The notes beneath the pieces were generated by a model that saw only the letters and a program-made list of their open reading frames with translations, was not told the origin of the DNA and did not search any database. The translations under genes and the position numbers were made by a program. Positions 47,246 through 61,564 of a DNA stretch of 64,000 bases are shown here, piece after piece (positions within the stretch are counted from its first letter, which is position 1; every line of letters starts with the position of its first letter). Source of the DNA: Casuarius casuarius (Eukaryota > Chordata > Aves > Casuariiformes > Casuariidae); contig PTFA01000011.1 in assembly GCA_003342895.1 (NCBI GenBank), positions 5,545,027-5,609,026 of the forward strand, written 5' to 3'.

Positions 47246-49025
47246 ATTAAAATTTTGAAACAGAACACAACTGGCCCTTAGGCTATTTAATTTTCCTTTC
47301 AAGGTGTTGTGAATTTGTACTTAGGCCCCTTTTAAAAGGCCATTTTTGACCCAACGGTCCACGATGGCTTCTTCAAAGCAAGCTACAGTCTATCAGTCAA
47401 CTTCTGTTAAGTTCACAGATCATTGATACAACAGAATTTAACAGCTGCTCGGGAGCTATTAGAGACTTTCAAGTTATTTTGATTGTCAAGGGTGTACAAC
47501 AAATGTCAAGAATCTTCAAGAATATTTTTAATTGATATTTACTGACCACATGCATAGCACAAGACTTTATACCCTAGTTTTTTCTCCAAAGGGTAAAGCC
47601 AAAATACCCTAGAACCTGGGAATTAGAGCTACCAGAACAGACTGGTCAACACAGTAAACATCAGATATATTCTTAAACTGTAGGAGATTAACAACATGTT
47701 TACTCAATAAATCCATGCTCGTTTCACTCCTATAAAATAAAGCTAGCTAAACTCCAATAAGAAGTTAAAAAGGGAATACTTTTTATTAAGATTTCATGTC
47801 TCCTGTTTTACCATAGGTCTGTTTTTAAAATCAACACTTAAAATGCTTGAAGAATAGTTTTATTCTCCAAGTACAATGAACCTATGAAGGACTAAAAAAA
47901 AGCTAGATTATGTAGAGAAAACAGTCGTCATAGGCAGAGAAAATAGTTTGTGAGCCCAGTTATGTCATTCAAAGCATGAAATACAAATACATGCATGAAT
48001 TAATTACCAGCAGAGAGAAAACCCATTTAAGCCAAAAGAAAATAAAAAGGAAGTCCTAGGAGATCCCAAATTGCAGCCCTGAAAATCAGCACTCAGAAAC
48101 TACCTAAACTTGCAGACACTGATATTACATAAACATCATGTTTTAAACTGCCTGAGTTCTAATTTTGGACATGAATTAAAAAACATGCAAAGCAACTACT
48201 CCTTCAGAGGATGCTGATCCCCAAGTGGCTGAACAAACGCCTCTCCTCCAAAGCAAGCAGCCACTGTCCCATAGGTCCAGACTTTCTCTGTCCCTTTCTC
48301 CTCTGCGGATGGAAATTTGTTCCTCTGTTCTCCGTCAGGGTTTTGCAGACCCACCCTGCTGCCAAGGAAATGACAATTCCCCTGCTACTGATGCAAAGAA
48401 AGAAAAAAAAAAATCAGGTGCTGGGCTAAGCAGAAGCGGGAGGAAGGGTCATCGCAGAAGAGGAGATGGAGCTATACAGTCCCAAGAAAGCATNCTAATT
48501 CATAGGCAAAGACCAGTCTGGAGTTAAGACATCTTACACGACATAATGTGTAACAAAAAGAACAAAGTTTGCAAGTTCCTGCTCAACACTGAGAGGTCAG
48601 TGGCAGTTCAGGTGGGCACAGAGAAGGGCCCAACACAAAAACAGTGAGACAACAGCCATCTTCATCTTTTGGAACAGACAATATTCATTTTTATCTACAT
48701 TGGTAAGAAGCCTTGAGAAAGGTCTACTTCTGACACAAGGTGCCAGGAAGCACATAAAAATCAGAGATAACCTCTTTTTTTTTTAATTGAAAAGAAATAC
48801 GGAGAGAAAGATGCACAGAAGGCCATGCACTGGACTAGTGGATACAACACTCATAATGGAAATGTTTCAGTGCCTTCCTCTGCTAAAAGACATTCAGGAA
48901 AATAAATAAAACAAACAAAATCCTGCTCTTTGTAGTGTCCTAATAGCTAGACTTTTGGCTAGGAGTAGTCTGAACCTGAGACACCGGATAGAATGTAATA
49001 CCTGGGATCAGGGAAAGAAAGTTAC
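47246..49025. other. Unique non-coding sequence
   Basis: No gene is supported. A patch at 48210-48430 is GC-richer with two overlapping 70-100-codon frames but no splice sites. There is an ambiguous base at 48494. Confidence 0.5.
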
Positions 49026-49046
49026 AAAAAAAAAAAAAAAAAAAAA
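49026..49046 (+). repeat. A21 homopolymer
   Basis: Twenty-one A residues. No retroelement body is recognisable directly upstream, so a poly(A) tail origin cannot be shown. Confidence 0.95.
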
Positions 49047-52000
49047 CACAACAGCACTCTGTCCCGCAATGCTCTTAAGGGATGTGTTTGCATGCATGTG
49101 CATGCACAGGTAAACCTCCACGTATTCTGTAGCAGAGGAAGAGGAAAGACTGAAACAGGAATTACCCATTGTCTTCCTCAGAAGACTTCTGTATATTTTA
49201 TACATCAAACGCCAACCATATAATCAGCCTCGACTAAGTATTTCCACTTTCAAGAAGCACTTTCTCAGTAGCTGTTACACCACAAACTGAGAGGACTTCT
49301 GGCCTGCTGGACTTTAGAGATGTGCACAAGAGAATCAAAAGGAAGCGCTGTGATCAGAGCTGCGTTCAGGTAAGGAGCAACACCAGTTTTCACTCCCTCA
49401 GACAGAGGATGACAGTGAATAATAAGTTACTAGATAGCAAGGGAGTGACACCATCCACCTCCTCCGCCTCCTCTTCTGATACCTGATTTTAAAGTAATCT
49501 TGGATCTTAGTTGAGAGCTGTAAACTAGAGGTTTTAGGAGGTGCAATTTGGTGGTTTGCATACAAATTGTTACCCATGCTCTTTCAGATATGCACATGGC
49601 ATGGAAAGGCTGGACTACAAGGCTTGATCATGTCCTCTGCGTTTTCCATGTGCTAGTAAAAGGCAGCTTCATGATCAGCATGCCAATTTTAAGTGGCTGC
49701 AAGTTGCACAGCTAACTCTGTACACCCAATCTGGAGGCAGACAACCCGGCCCATTCACCTATCCAGGCACCTAGGCACATACCACATGGCTCTAAGCTAT
49801 AATTTAGAGCTGAAGAGGGGAGAATATGCTTAATTTTCAGGTACAGCAGTTGCTTATTTGATTCAGCCTTCGGTTCCTTTTTGAAGAAAAAAATATTGGA
49901 AATTCAGATCATCGTTGGGAGAGAGAGCACCCCTTGAAGAGAAAGTGAAGAATAATTAGCTAGCTATGCCAATTTATTAGAAGGAAACTTTAAGCTCAGT
50001 CAGCATTGCTAAGGGGGGGACTGAGTCTCAGAAGAATGACAGCAATTTGAGGTGAAGAAAGGGAAAGGAAAAAGGGGTAAATTTACACCAAGGCCAGATA
50101 TGGAATACATGGCCTTAAAGGAGCATTTCAGAACTCTCATTACAAAAGAGTAATTAATAAATCTGAATACGCAGAAATTTTTAAAGCTAAAGTTCCTCTC
50201 ATTTTAAGGTCTGAATAGACTAGCCCTAGCACTCGGGAAAATTGAGACAAAGAGTCTAAAGAGCCATTTAGGACTACAAGTGAATATCAGTGTTCCCCAA
50301 AGCATGTCACTTAAAAATAATAAAATATCAAATATTAAAACATTTTGAGTGAGTTTATAGAAAAAGTTTCCAAAGTGTTGTTTTTCAAGCAGCTAGATTG
50401 CTACAGTTGCACTATAGAGATGTTGACCTATGCCAGCTTCAGAGTTGGCCTGTTCTTCATCTTTTCTAAAGTCAGAAAAGCTGGGAAGTTTTATATGTAA
50501 ACCTCCTGCCTTAGAATATTTTTCTTCTTTGCAGTTCCATTACATGTGTTTTTATCTAGGAGCTGAGAGTATATGCCTGCTTACTTAAAACTTCCCGTTT
50601 CTTCACATTTATTCCCAAGTAGAGTAGTTTCACCCATATCTAAAATGTCCAGGCGCAAAAAGAGAGACTTTTCTGGAATGTAGAAATGGAAGCAGATTGG
50701 TCTTTTCAGTAACAAATCACAGGGACAAATTCATGAGAAACAACATCTGAAGAATGAGTAAAATACTAGTATTCACATGCCTGTGCACAGGCAGGTTGTC
50801 ACACCAAGTACCAGGGAGCCATTAGACTGGAGTAACCAGCAAGCCCTGTTAACAGGAATCGCCATAAGAAGGCTGGAAAAGTCCATTGCTTGCAACTCTA
50901 TGAAATTTAAGGCTTCAAAAATTTTTGATTCCTACTTTTTGGCTTGATGTTTCTATTTGGAGATGAGCTTTTATATCCCTGCTAAGATGAATCAGTCATT
51001 TTCCCATATTTGTATCATCCTGTTTCTCCTTGGAGAAATCCTTAAAGGAGAAGAATTTGGGGGAGGAATGCAGGGCTTTTGTGCTAGCCCTTTACTCTGT
51101 ACTAGCCTCTGAACTCAGCAGACAGGGAACAGCCTTGATTGAGTTATTTATATTCCTTAGAGGTTTACTATTGCCCAGGTCCACTCTGTAGTCCTCTAAC
51201 CCTGAACAAGAAGAGTCAAACAACAGAAAATAGTTCTAGCTGTTATATGCCATTAAGATATAATGATTGTCTTACAAGAGCACAATGGCAGCACACATTT
51301 AACTTGAACTGCAAAGCTTTGGCCTCACTTTTCATTACACTGGTCTACCAACAACACTCGAGCAGGTTTAAAGAGCTCTCATGTGCAGACAGAACTCCTC
51401 AAAAGGGCACCGAGGCCTAAATGCACACAGCTGACACATGTCTATTGTTTCCTTTTAACTTGCCTTGGCTTTCAGAGATGCCTTGCAATTGAAAACACTT
51501 AATTAGGTTTTAGGACATTAATCAGTACCCAAATGTATAAAATTTGGGTCTGAAGGAGACAACAAAGCAGCAAGAATAAGTTCCTCCCTGAACAAATAGG
51601 TCTAGGCATTATGTACGACAAAAATATAAAGAATTTTTGTTCTGAAAAGCAGCTTCTAAAACTGGCTTTCTAGAATTTGACAATTCCCTTGTAAGGCTTT
51701 CACATCGAACTTAGCCAGTGTAAAAATATTTCTAGCTCACTGTTGTTATTTCTGTTTTCTGCATCATCACCAGTAGCCCAGTTGAGGATTATTGTAGGGA
51801 TAAGTAAGAGTAACTGAGGAAAAGACTTTAAACAAAGTGAGAACAGACATGTTTAGTGTGCTGTGATACAAGAATATGATAAAAATGTCATTTGCTGTCT
51901 ATCTATCTCGTTACTCAGCTAGCAGACCCACCCAGCAGAATTTGAACTTATTTCAATCAGTAAAACAAGCAAATATGGTAATTCAGCAAAGTGGATACAT

Positions 52001-54378
52001 AGGCGGGTGCCACTTTTATGCAGTATTGTGTTTAAGTGGTTTGAAAATACAAATCTAAAATGATTCTCAAAATGCCTTTACTTTTTTTTATTCCTTTCCT
52101 TTTTAAACAAAGAAAATTACGAAGTATTATTTAAACTCCAGATACATTTAGGATGGATGATAGCGTTTTCTGTACAGTAAGCTCCGGGGAAGAGAATAGG
52201 ATTTGGAAACTGATAACCATGGAAGATACATCGTTAGGCTTCTCTGCAACACTTTGCAAAAGAATTTTCACATATTTTGTTAGGCTCATTATTTCTTTAA
52301 AACAGGATATTAGCATCAGCATAAGCCCTCTGTTCATACATCCTCCTTTTCTCTGCTTATTTCTACTCTGAGCTATTTTCTTTAAAGCAAAGTCCTTACA
52401 CTTAAAACATCCTTCTTTCTCTTGTCAGCAAAGTGCCCTCATTCTCTTCCTTCAAATCCCTCCATATAACCTACATTTCACTAAGATTGCCAGCAGTGCT
52501 CTAAATGCTGTCAGTATCACACCTGTCTTACAATTTTGCACTTATCTTGTGTATCATATTCGTCTAAAATCAGATTACAAATTGCTTGGGGCTTAAAGCT
52601 GCCTCTCTACTTTCCTTTATCTTCGATCATTCAAAGGGCCAACTGATTCCCATCCCTACTGGTGGTTTTATAGGAGCCACAGGACTGCTTCACAGCAGCT
52701 AGAAGGACAGCCTAGGTAACCTACCAAGGAGCTAGGAATCAGCTGAGTACACAATATTCCAGCTCCATGTTTTCCATGCCAGTGGACTATATCCCTGCCA
52801 TAGGACTGGTTACATGGCATTCAGAAACTAGATCAAGGTCAGCTTGTGTTGTTTTATTATCAGAGAGCTCTCTTGATTGGGTTGTGATTCTGCTTTAATT
52901 TACTTTTATTTTCTTAATCTAACATTTTTAAAAAAATCCAGTGGCTTTAAATCATGAATTGTGCATATGCTTTATTTTCCTTTAAATTAGATAACAAACT
53001 GAAAAGGAAAAATGATGACCAGAAAGTCTCAGCAACAACAGATCTGTGTCTGATGAGTGAACAGGGACCATGGGAAACAAGATGCCTTGTGATAAAAAGA
53101 AGGTGCATGTAAACTTTACAACAGGAGACTATGACAAAGACTAGACATTTGAGTCTCTAAATATAAAATGGATGACTTCAGAAAAAAAGGGACAAAACTT
53201 AATCTTGATGTTTAATGCAATAAAAAGAATGTTAAGCCTAAAGGAAAAAAAAAAACTTTCTTGAGTGCTAATTATATGAAGTTAATGCAGCTTCTACCTG
53301 TCAAAATATTAAAACTGTCTCTCCCCAGGAGTCCTGACTATCTTAAACAAACATCATTCTCTACTGCTTTTGAAGTATCAGTAGATACCAGTCAGCTTTC
53401 TAATTGACAATTTTTTAAAATATAGAAAATCTTCATAAACATAAAATGAGCCAATTTAAAGCCTTGAAAGTCTTTGCACTGAAGTATTGATGAGATAAAA
53501 AGCATACCTGAAATGCAGAAAACATTGGTTTTTGGAGAAAGTACTTCTGAGAAGCTATTTAAATCACTTTTGCTTAGTTATTTTCTATCTCAAGGAAGGA
53601 AAAGCCATTTTATGTTGGATCACAGTTTCCATAAACCATGGTATTGGGAGGGCCTCAGTGTTCCCACATAGCAAAATGCAGCTAGATTGGGCTGCGGCGC
53701 AGGAGCAAGCTGAAGAAGCTTTCACTCACACCACAGCTTTCCCATCTTCACAACGTGAAGAGGCCATGCGGCTTGTGGCAAGTGGCAATAGCTGTGTGGC
53801 TTCTCGTGTCCTGGTGAAAGTATTACAGAGCTTTGTGGTGCACAAGCAAGGGCTCTTCTCCTTTGCCATATTCTTAGCTGGCTACCTACTGCAGGGACAT
53901 GTGGAGGAAGGGGGCTGAATCCCTCACATCAGCACTGCTCAAGTTTGTCTCTCATGCCAGGAGAGCCAGGAGCTGGCTAGCTGTGAGCGTTTCACAAAGT
54001 TCCCACAACATTGAGGTGGCGTGGGTAAAAAGGGAGCCAAAATCTGGTCTAAAGTTTTCATAAATTGGAATTCAGGAGAGAGAAGCCATTGTTTTGCATC
54101 AAATGAAAACACATACCTAAATAAAAAGTAGAAACAAATTAAGAGGCAGAGAAGGGGCAATTAAGAAAAAAAAAAGAAATAGAGATAATAGGTACATGCC
54201 ATTTGGGGAATAACTGTTGTTCTCTCTGCTGCTTTGAAGCCACTGTAACTTTAGAGGTCTGAGGAAGCAATATGATGCAAGAAATAGCTTCTGAGGTCCT
54301 TTAGACAACTGTTGGCTCCATATAGTGTGACAAATACTAGAAATGTAGTTCACCATGTCCAATCTGCCAGGAAACCCA
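49047..54378. other. Unique AT-rich non-coding sequence
   Basis: No gene is called in over 5 kb. At 49318-49369 an acceptor (ggcctgctggactttag) and donor (TTCAG/GTAAGG) enclose 52 bases open in two frames; this is too short and weak to call. A strong acceptor at 50535 (tttttcttctttgcag) has no good donor after it. Positions 53675-53918 carry an 81-codon ATG frame in slightly GC-richer sequence, of unknown meaning. Confidence 0.45.
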
Positions 54379-54796
54379 TTATTTTCCCATTGGACAGCCT
54401 AGGTCTGTGTGTCCGCATGAGTCTGGTGAAACATTTTGCAAAACGTTACACATAGCAGTGAGGATGGCTGCCTCAAAGGTAGTGCAATGCATTGGCAGCC
54501 CACTACTGGACAAACGGAATATGTAGACCTCTGTTCCTTGGATGGCATTTAGCTCATACTCTGTCTCATATGAGCTGAGATTTGAAGTCTCGATCCTCAA
54601 GAATCGCAGGCTCTGAATCCCCGCTCCGTCCACAGCCACACAGACCAGCACAGATTACAGAGCAGCTGCCTGTTGTGGCTGAGTGCGCACTGGTAACCCT
54701 CCAGGGCAAAATACTGTGGTTTCTTGGAAGTTGGCCCACAGCCACTGAACTCTGTTCTACAAAATGTACAGACAAACTTGTCCCCGACACCAGCAA
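54379..54796 (-). other. Overlapping long open frames; possible degraded coding sequence
   Basis: On the minus strand three frames stay open for long stretches. One (to 54379) includes GIQSLRFLRIETSNLSSYET and ends at TAA. Another, upstream and overlapping, is Cys-rich with a CxxC...CxxC spacing (FVCTFCRTEF ... LLCNLCW) and stops near 54595. A switch of frame near 54600-54650 would be needed to join them, as in a frameshifted pseudogene. No splice sites or ATG anchor either frame, and I do not recognise the peptides. A chance frame in GC-richer sequence is an equally good reading. Confidence 0.15.
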
Positions 54797-57439
54797 GGGA
54801 CTCCTTAAGAAGTGCCTAAAACATAGATCAATATATGCTTGCTCGATATAACCTTAAGATTAGCTTGTTTTCATGTACTGGTCTGCCCTTTTTGTCAGGC
54901 ACTTTACGCAAAGCTTCATTGCTACAATATGGAGGCTTCAGCTTCTCACTCTATTGGGGAATTATGATCCTGCAAAGCGATTTTAATAGAAATACTGTAG
55001 CGTAACATAGAGGTAAGAACAAGCTAATCAACGTACTCCATCTGAGATGAAAAGTTACTGATCCTAAAAGAGGAAGAGAGTCAAGTGAGTTATGTTTTAA
55101 CATTCTCTTTGATCTGTGTATGACTTTGCTGTTTAATTTGCTTAAGCTTGGAAAAGGTGGACAAGGAAGAGAAGGTTTTATGAGAGAAATTGTTTCCCAG
55201 CAATTCAACTCCTTTTGAGACTTCCGGAAAGCATTAACTTGTATACTATAGATCTGTTTCTCTTCTAGAATTTTTTTCTCTCACAATTTAAAAAGGCAAA
55301 ATAAGTTTGGGGGGGGGGGGTCTTTTTGTTTGTTTTTATATTCAGATAACCCTTAAAGCACTTATATTATCACATTATACAGGAGAATGTGCATCTACCT
55401 AAAGGTGAGAATCTTTTGAATAAGATTAATTAAAATTTAAAATTGCAAAATTTACATTAAAATTAGCTCTGTGTTTAAGACTTTGGAAATGAATGGATAA
55501 AGGGTGAGAGATGGAACAACAGTAATGCAGACTCCTTGCAACATATTGCAAAAATTGCATAATAGATCTAGATAGTACAAAACTTTGCCTAGGGAATTGC
55601 CAATGCCATATCAAGTAGAGGAACAGACAGTAGCTTTACATATGGCCCACAAGTTGGAAGGATTTGGACATCTGGCTACAAAGGCACTGAGGTGACCCCA
55701 CTATTCCTTGCACCCAAGCCTATGTCACATTGCTTCAGGACTGGTAGAGGGCCTTCAGATTTGAGTACAAGCACCCCAGCTTCTCCAGCAGGCCTTCCCG
55801 TACACAGACTCCAGCAACAACCCTCTTCCTTGCTTCTTCACCACTCGTACCTGAGCACTGACCAGCACAGCAACCGAGATTGGTTTTCTGCACAAGATGC
55901 TTTGAGGAGTAACCATTTGCAGCCCTCCTGCCAGGTTTCCCACCTCCCTGAAAGAGTGCACCAGTGCTTTCTCCTGAACAGTTTTCTATAGTCAGGCTGA
56001 CTCGTTCCTCGAGGTGGTCGGGATGAATCAGGTGGGATACAAGAACTGACTAACACACTGTTATGAAGCAGGCCACTCTCACACTGTCCCAGCATGACAT
56101 ATCAATGGCCCACAATATACTGCAGAAGCAATAACTAAACAATTGTGCAGCTAGGTTGCCTTGCTCTCTTTTACTATACAACTTTACAAAGGAAATCACT
56201 AATCTGATATTCTCAACTATTTCTTTGAATATGCTTTCTCAGGACTATAGTCTAATGCAGCACTAATGTTAGTATGATCATCAGGGAGGCATAACTTGAT
56301 CCATGAAGCCCCTTGATCCTTTTTGCTCCTTCAGCCTTCCACATAAAGTATGCATCATGAGGTGTATTGTGTGCAGATTTTTCAGAGGAACCAGTAAAAG
56401 CCATTCCCATGGTCACATTAAAGGTCCCAGGGTACCTCTTTGTTAGAAGAGAAAAGGGATTTTTTTTGTGCTTTCTTCAGCCAAATGCTCTACTCCCAAG
56501 GCAATGCACTAAGTACCTGCCAGCTGTCCTCCATCTAGCAGAGGGAACTGAATGCTTTTTTGTAATGAAGGCCACTACACACATCTAAGCTATTAATTCA
56601 AAGACAAACAGGCACTTCTTTGATGGAAAGATACAACTCTGAGGTACAAATGGGTTAATAAATGTGAAAATGAATCTTCCAAGGATAATGTGCCAGTGTC
56701 AAGTAGCAAAGCAGCTGAAGCACTGTTCTGACATCTCCTCAGGGCATAAGATATTCGCATAAAATCCGGGCAGGGGAGAAACATTTGATGTCTGGCCCTA
56801 ACATTTATATTTTTAGAAGGCTACACAACAATACTCTGCCACCCCCCAAGGTAACTAATGGTTCAACAGTCCTATACAGCTAAGTTCTGCCTCCTTTCTA
56901 AGGAGCACAAATCCATAAACCTTCACTGACCTGTGGTATCAGTATGTTCCTGCCTGCAGCCCTTTTTTTCTGCTGTGTTAGAAAGCCTGATGAGACTGCT
57001 TATTGAATTTCTTCCTTTCAACATCAAAGATACTAGCCATGCTCTCCAATTATTTAATAGATTCTGCTACAGTGGAGATCACTGATTCATTTTCACAAGA
57101 GATATCCAGTCATTGTAAAGACCAATTATATATAATAACAGCCTAGCAGTTCTCAAACGTTCTTTTATCAAACACACAGTCCAGTGATTACTGAGACAGG
57201 CAATGATCTGATATTGATAATAAAACTTAATGTCTTTGGTTTTAGTTTTACCAAAATATCAGCGGTTTTGCTCTGCAGACCAGGACACTCAGAATGTGGA
57301 ACTGTTTGGATTGCATTTTGCTTTAACTATTGTATCTATTTCGTGGTCATTTTTTTTTTTTTAAGCCTCACAGAAAGGTGTCTCTGATTCATTTTTTCCT
57401 ACTCAGCAGTGCTGTCTGGAGGAATGACACAGGGAAATG
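54797..57439. other. Unique non-coding sequence
   Basis: No gene is supported. It includes a G12 run at 55309-55320 and a GC-richer stretch at 55700-56030 with overlapping frames on both strands, none bounded by splice sites. Confidence 0.5.
55309..55320 (+). repeat. G12 homopolymer
   Basis: Twelve consecutive G residues in AT-rich sequence. Such runs are unstable and prone to sequencing error, and can pair between molecules as quadruplexes. Confidence 0.95.
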
Positions 57440-57610
57440 GGAGATGCTGAATTCTAAAACCAGCTCTGTCACTAGGTAGCCTTGAGCAAGACATTTTGTC
57501 TATGTCATCCCATCTGTAAAATGTGGAGCATAAAGCTTTCCTACTTAACTGCACACAGGGGCTGATGATCAATTTGTTAACGGCTGTGTGTTAGCACTGT
57601 GCACAGCCCT
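57440..57610 (+). mobile_element. MIR-type SINE fragment (CORE-SINE)
   Basis: 'aaaccagctctgtcact' is followed by 'ccttgagcaagacattttgt', 'cccatctgtaaaatgtggag' and a trailing 'cacaggggctgatgat' segment. This is the order of the tRNA-derived/CORE body of the MIR SINE family (ccagctctgccac...ccttgggcaagtcactt...tctgtaaaatgggga). It is ancient, non-autonomous and old enough to predate amniote divergence. Confidence 0.75.
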
Positions 57611-60600
57611 TTGAACGTATAATATGTCCTAAAAATACGAAACCTCTTTGCCCTTATTCACAGGTTACTTTCCAGACCTACAGATTAAAGTATTCGTTTC
57701 CTAAAACTCTCCCTGAAATAAAAAGCCAGTGATAGCTATTTACTAAGCCCTGTCTCACAATGGTTCTGAGGTGGTGGGTCCTCTCCCTGAAGAAGNAACT
57801 TCTCCAAATTCTTCATTCCACAATTTTGATAAAACTAAAAACAAAAAATAGGCCAGTGAGGATCAGAGGGCTAGGCTGACCTTAAAGGATAAGTCATGAA
57901 GAGAAAAATGGGAGCACCCACCTTCTCCAGACTGCTTTTGACTCCAGAAGGCTGAGGCAGGCTGCAGTGATGAACATCACACACAGTCTTAAGCTGGTTT
58001 GATATCCCAGCAAGTAGAAGGCAGTGGTATGTATATAAGTTGCCTGCTCTGGAAATTATGTCCCACAGGCAGTTTTCATGTATTTCAGAAAATCCTTCTA
58101 GTTAGACAACACAGTCCTGTATCTTTTATACCCTGGCCTTTGTCATCAGTTGGGCTACAATACATATGAGTTCCCCTTGAAACATTCTCTTTTCCAGGCT
58201 TGAAATTTTATCCAGGCAGAATTCAGCTATTTGTCTGTGGTCTAGGACACTAGCATGGTTCCTGCTGGATCAGGGATTCCTGCAATCACAGATCCTGCCC
58301 ACAACGTGTGCAAAGGTGAATCCTAGAGGCCATGTGCCATATGGATGATGTGCTTGTGTGGGCTCAGTAAGTTTACCTAGGGCACTTTAGCTGCATAGAG
58401 CATGCACAGTTCATTCTCTGGGTCTGGCAAATGCTGGGCATCTTTCTCTAGGATTTACTAGGCAGAAGCCTTTCAGTCAGGATGTTTCCTAAGCACACAT
58501 CAGCAGGGGATAAAGAGTCAGCTCGTCTAGGAAGACTGTGTGCATGTGCGTGCATGTGCATTTATGCTGTCACATCAGTTCAGATCACACGGTCTGCATG
58601 CGAAGATACTCTCNGACTTTAGGCTGAAAGAGGTCAACTCTTTCAAGAAGCCAGGTAATCTTGACATAGAATGGCATCCTGACTCACTTTTTTCTGCCTC
58701 CAGTGTCAGCAAGGCTATAAGGGATTCAAGAATACAATGTGACTATACAATCTCAACATAAAATTCAATCCCAGATATGAAGGAGGCCATAGACATAACC
58801 ACCAGATGCCAAAGCCTGTTGTGGGACACTATGTGAGGCCATGACCTGGGCCTCTGGGAGGTTAGGGACTCTGCAGTGCTGCCAGCTGAAGCATCCCTAN
58901 GTGCCATGCAGACTCCTTAACTCCAGCACTATGACAGCGCTTGTTTTGGCAAAGTAGCTGGCATGGTTTACCTATTACTATTGATTGCTCCAGCTCTGCT
59001 TTTTAATTGGAATTCATATCCTGCGAAAGCTGGAGCCTGCAGCTAAGAGATGCAGCAAATTATCCAGCATTATCCAGCAAAATCAGTGCTGGTTTTCCTG
59101 GTACCCATTTCCTACTCCTCCCTGGTCACGCACAAGCTCGCTCTGTGGGCACCACAGATCCATATGGAGCAGCTAAAGCAGCTGCAAGTGCAGCTGGGGA
59201 TGGGAAGGAATTTCGCTTGTCCACATGGTCTCTCTATTTCATATTCTAACTCCACATCCCTTTTGTCCATGCCAGGCAGCTGTGAGGCTTTGTTAATATG
59301 CCACCTGAAATCAATTTCCATCTAGGATTCAAAACATGACTGTAAGTGGTTTATTGTTGTCATACTTTTAGATTACTTTAACTTTAGGAGCACTGCCTTT
59401 CTCCTCTTCATTTTCCCTGGCAATACACAGTGCTTCTCATTCCTGTAAGGTGAAAGATGTATAGACTGCTAGTTGTCAGTGCTTGCAAGTAGCCATTTAA
59501 AAGCAGATATTTTTTGTCAGCATTTTTATTTGTGAAGGTTCTATGACAGATTTGGAAATTGAAGCCCTTGATTTATCTCCATGCTGAAAACTAGACAGAG
59601 GCAAGGACACTGTGAGCCTTAGGAATGAAATTACAAACATGTCATTACCTCCTTTAATCTGCTCTTGTTTCTGTGAAATTGCTCCAGACAACCCCCAAAT
59701 CCATGCTCTTTTATAACAAAAATATCCTCTTTTCAAGCTATTTTCCACCCATACTATTTGAGGCCACTCACTGTTCACTTGTGTAAAAACAAAGGTTAGT
59801 AAATATACTACTTTTTAAATGTGTGCAGGGAGCAAAGCTAATAGACTTGATCAACATACAAAATAGTCGTGTCTAGCCCTCCTCCCCCCCAGTTTTTTTT
59901 TAATCATCTTGTTTGGCTCACAGGAGAAAACAGTTTGATAGTGAGTCACTGCAGCACTCAGTTCAGGCCACATTTGGCATAACATAACATAACATCTGGC
60001 ACATTGAAACCATGACTGACAGACTCTGTTCAGGACTCTCGTGATGGGAGTAGCAGGGGTTGTTGCAAAGCTGAAGTGAGAGGCATCGGAGGAGCTATAG
60101 TGAGAAAGTGGCAAAGAGCCCAACTCCCCTTTGCCTGCTCGAGCCATTTCTATTAGCTCTTATTTTTCCACCCCACTATATTTCTATGCAGAAATTAGAA
60201 GAATGACTAAATGTATTAGTTTGCACTGTTACCCATGAGACAACATCCATGGATGACTGAAAAAAGATCTACTGTGATGAAAAAGGCTTGAATGGGGGTG
60301 TAAATGGTTATATAAAGTATGGTCTGTTTCTTGAGCCAGCCCCGACTTGATACTGGCACTTGTGGCAACTCCTAAGAGAGTGGTGCCAAACTGAAAATTG
60401 CAGTTGCCTGAACTGAGTGCATAAAACTCCCTTCTCAGTTGGCCGCTGCGTTTCCTGCGAGACAAGCACTCCAGTCACCCTTAGGCTAGGCACTACTGAG
60501 GTGACCATCTGATGCCGAGAGAACAGGCAGCCTTGTGCTGGGTACATTTTGCTGAGGTTCGGAACCAGTGACAGAACTAATTTGTTTTCAAAGTCGGAGG

Positions 60601-61564
60601 GAAAGCAGCAGCAATGGTGCCTTCACATCTTACAGAGGTGTAAACGGGCAAAGAACTTGCCTGCCACAAAGGAGATGTCATTTCATTTCAGATTTGGGTA
60701 ACGGCCACTCCACCTAGGGCAACTCAAGCCTGCATCTTTCAACACCTGTGGAGCTACCACATAACTAAAACAAAAGCAGTGCTGGGCATCAGGAAGCCTT
60801 CATCATTCCCTTCCTTTTTCAAGTGGTTGCACTTTGCAGAAGGGTGCAGCAGGTCCCTAGCTGTTAACCTAGAGTTATTCTCATCTTCATTGACCCAGTA
60901 AAGTTGTAATCTCATTCCTCCAAGACTTGGCAGTGGTAACAAACAAACCCTGAAGGAAGCATGGGGATCTGTGCAGCCGTACTGCTTTACAGGCAAGCAC
61001 TCATGCCAGAATTGAAAACGCTGACACCGGGGACCACACAACCCCATTGCCCTTCCTGGTAAATCTGCAGTTTGACCTGATTTCTGGAAGAGGTTCAGGT
61101 AAAAGGTTCCAGTACTGAGCCCAAATGAATAAATTTGATTTATTATAGACTCAACTAGTTTGGCCAAGCTCCAGAGAAGGCTGGAAGTTCAGACATATCC
61201 CTTTTGTAAGCATTTTCTGCTATCTAACACTCCACATCAGCTTTAAATGCCTCTGCACTTAGTGGGCTGATGGCAAGGACCAGTGTCCCAGGCACCCAAG
61301 CCCGCCCATGGAGATGTTATAGGAAGCTGATGCCTGGCGCAAAGCTCTGGGCTCCACTCTAGGGGATAGGCANTAAAGGCTCAAAATCAAAACACGTAAC
61401 TTGAAAGCCTAAACCCATTTACCAGTCCATCCTTTTGTGTTTATTTTCATCTCTGTGAAATGAAACCACTACTCACCCTTTATCACAAGGCTCTCATGAA
61501 AATGAAAGCAGTAATCTGTGAGACGATTTGGATGTTGCACCAAATGCAGGTTATTTATACTTAC
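57611..61564. other. Unique non-coding sequence
   Basis: No gene is called. It includes a tgtgcatgtgcg-type alternating tract (58535-58562), a 10-bp tandem duplication attatccagc (59059-59078), a (CATAA)3 microsatellite (59978-59995) and Ns at 57796, 58614, 58900 and 61373. Minus-strand frames at 60229-61167 lack splice context. Confidence 0.5.

Noticed and set aside
49318..49369. 52-nt acceptor-donor pair with two open frames
   Set aside because: The pyrimidine tract is weak, it is short and open in two frames, so it carries little coding information.
53532..53918. 128-codon plus-strand frame
   Set aside because: It starts at TTG; only an 81-codon ATG part remains, without conserved features that I can see.
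60754..61167. 137-codon minus-strand frame
   Set aside because: It starts at TTG, with no splice pair and no recognisable sequence.
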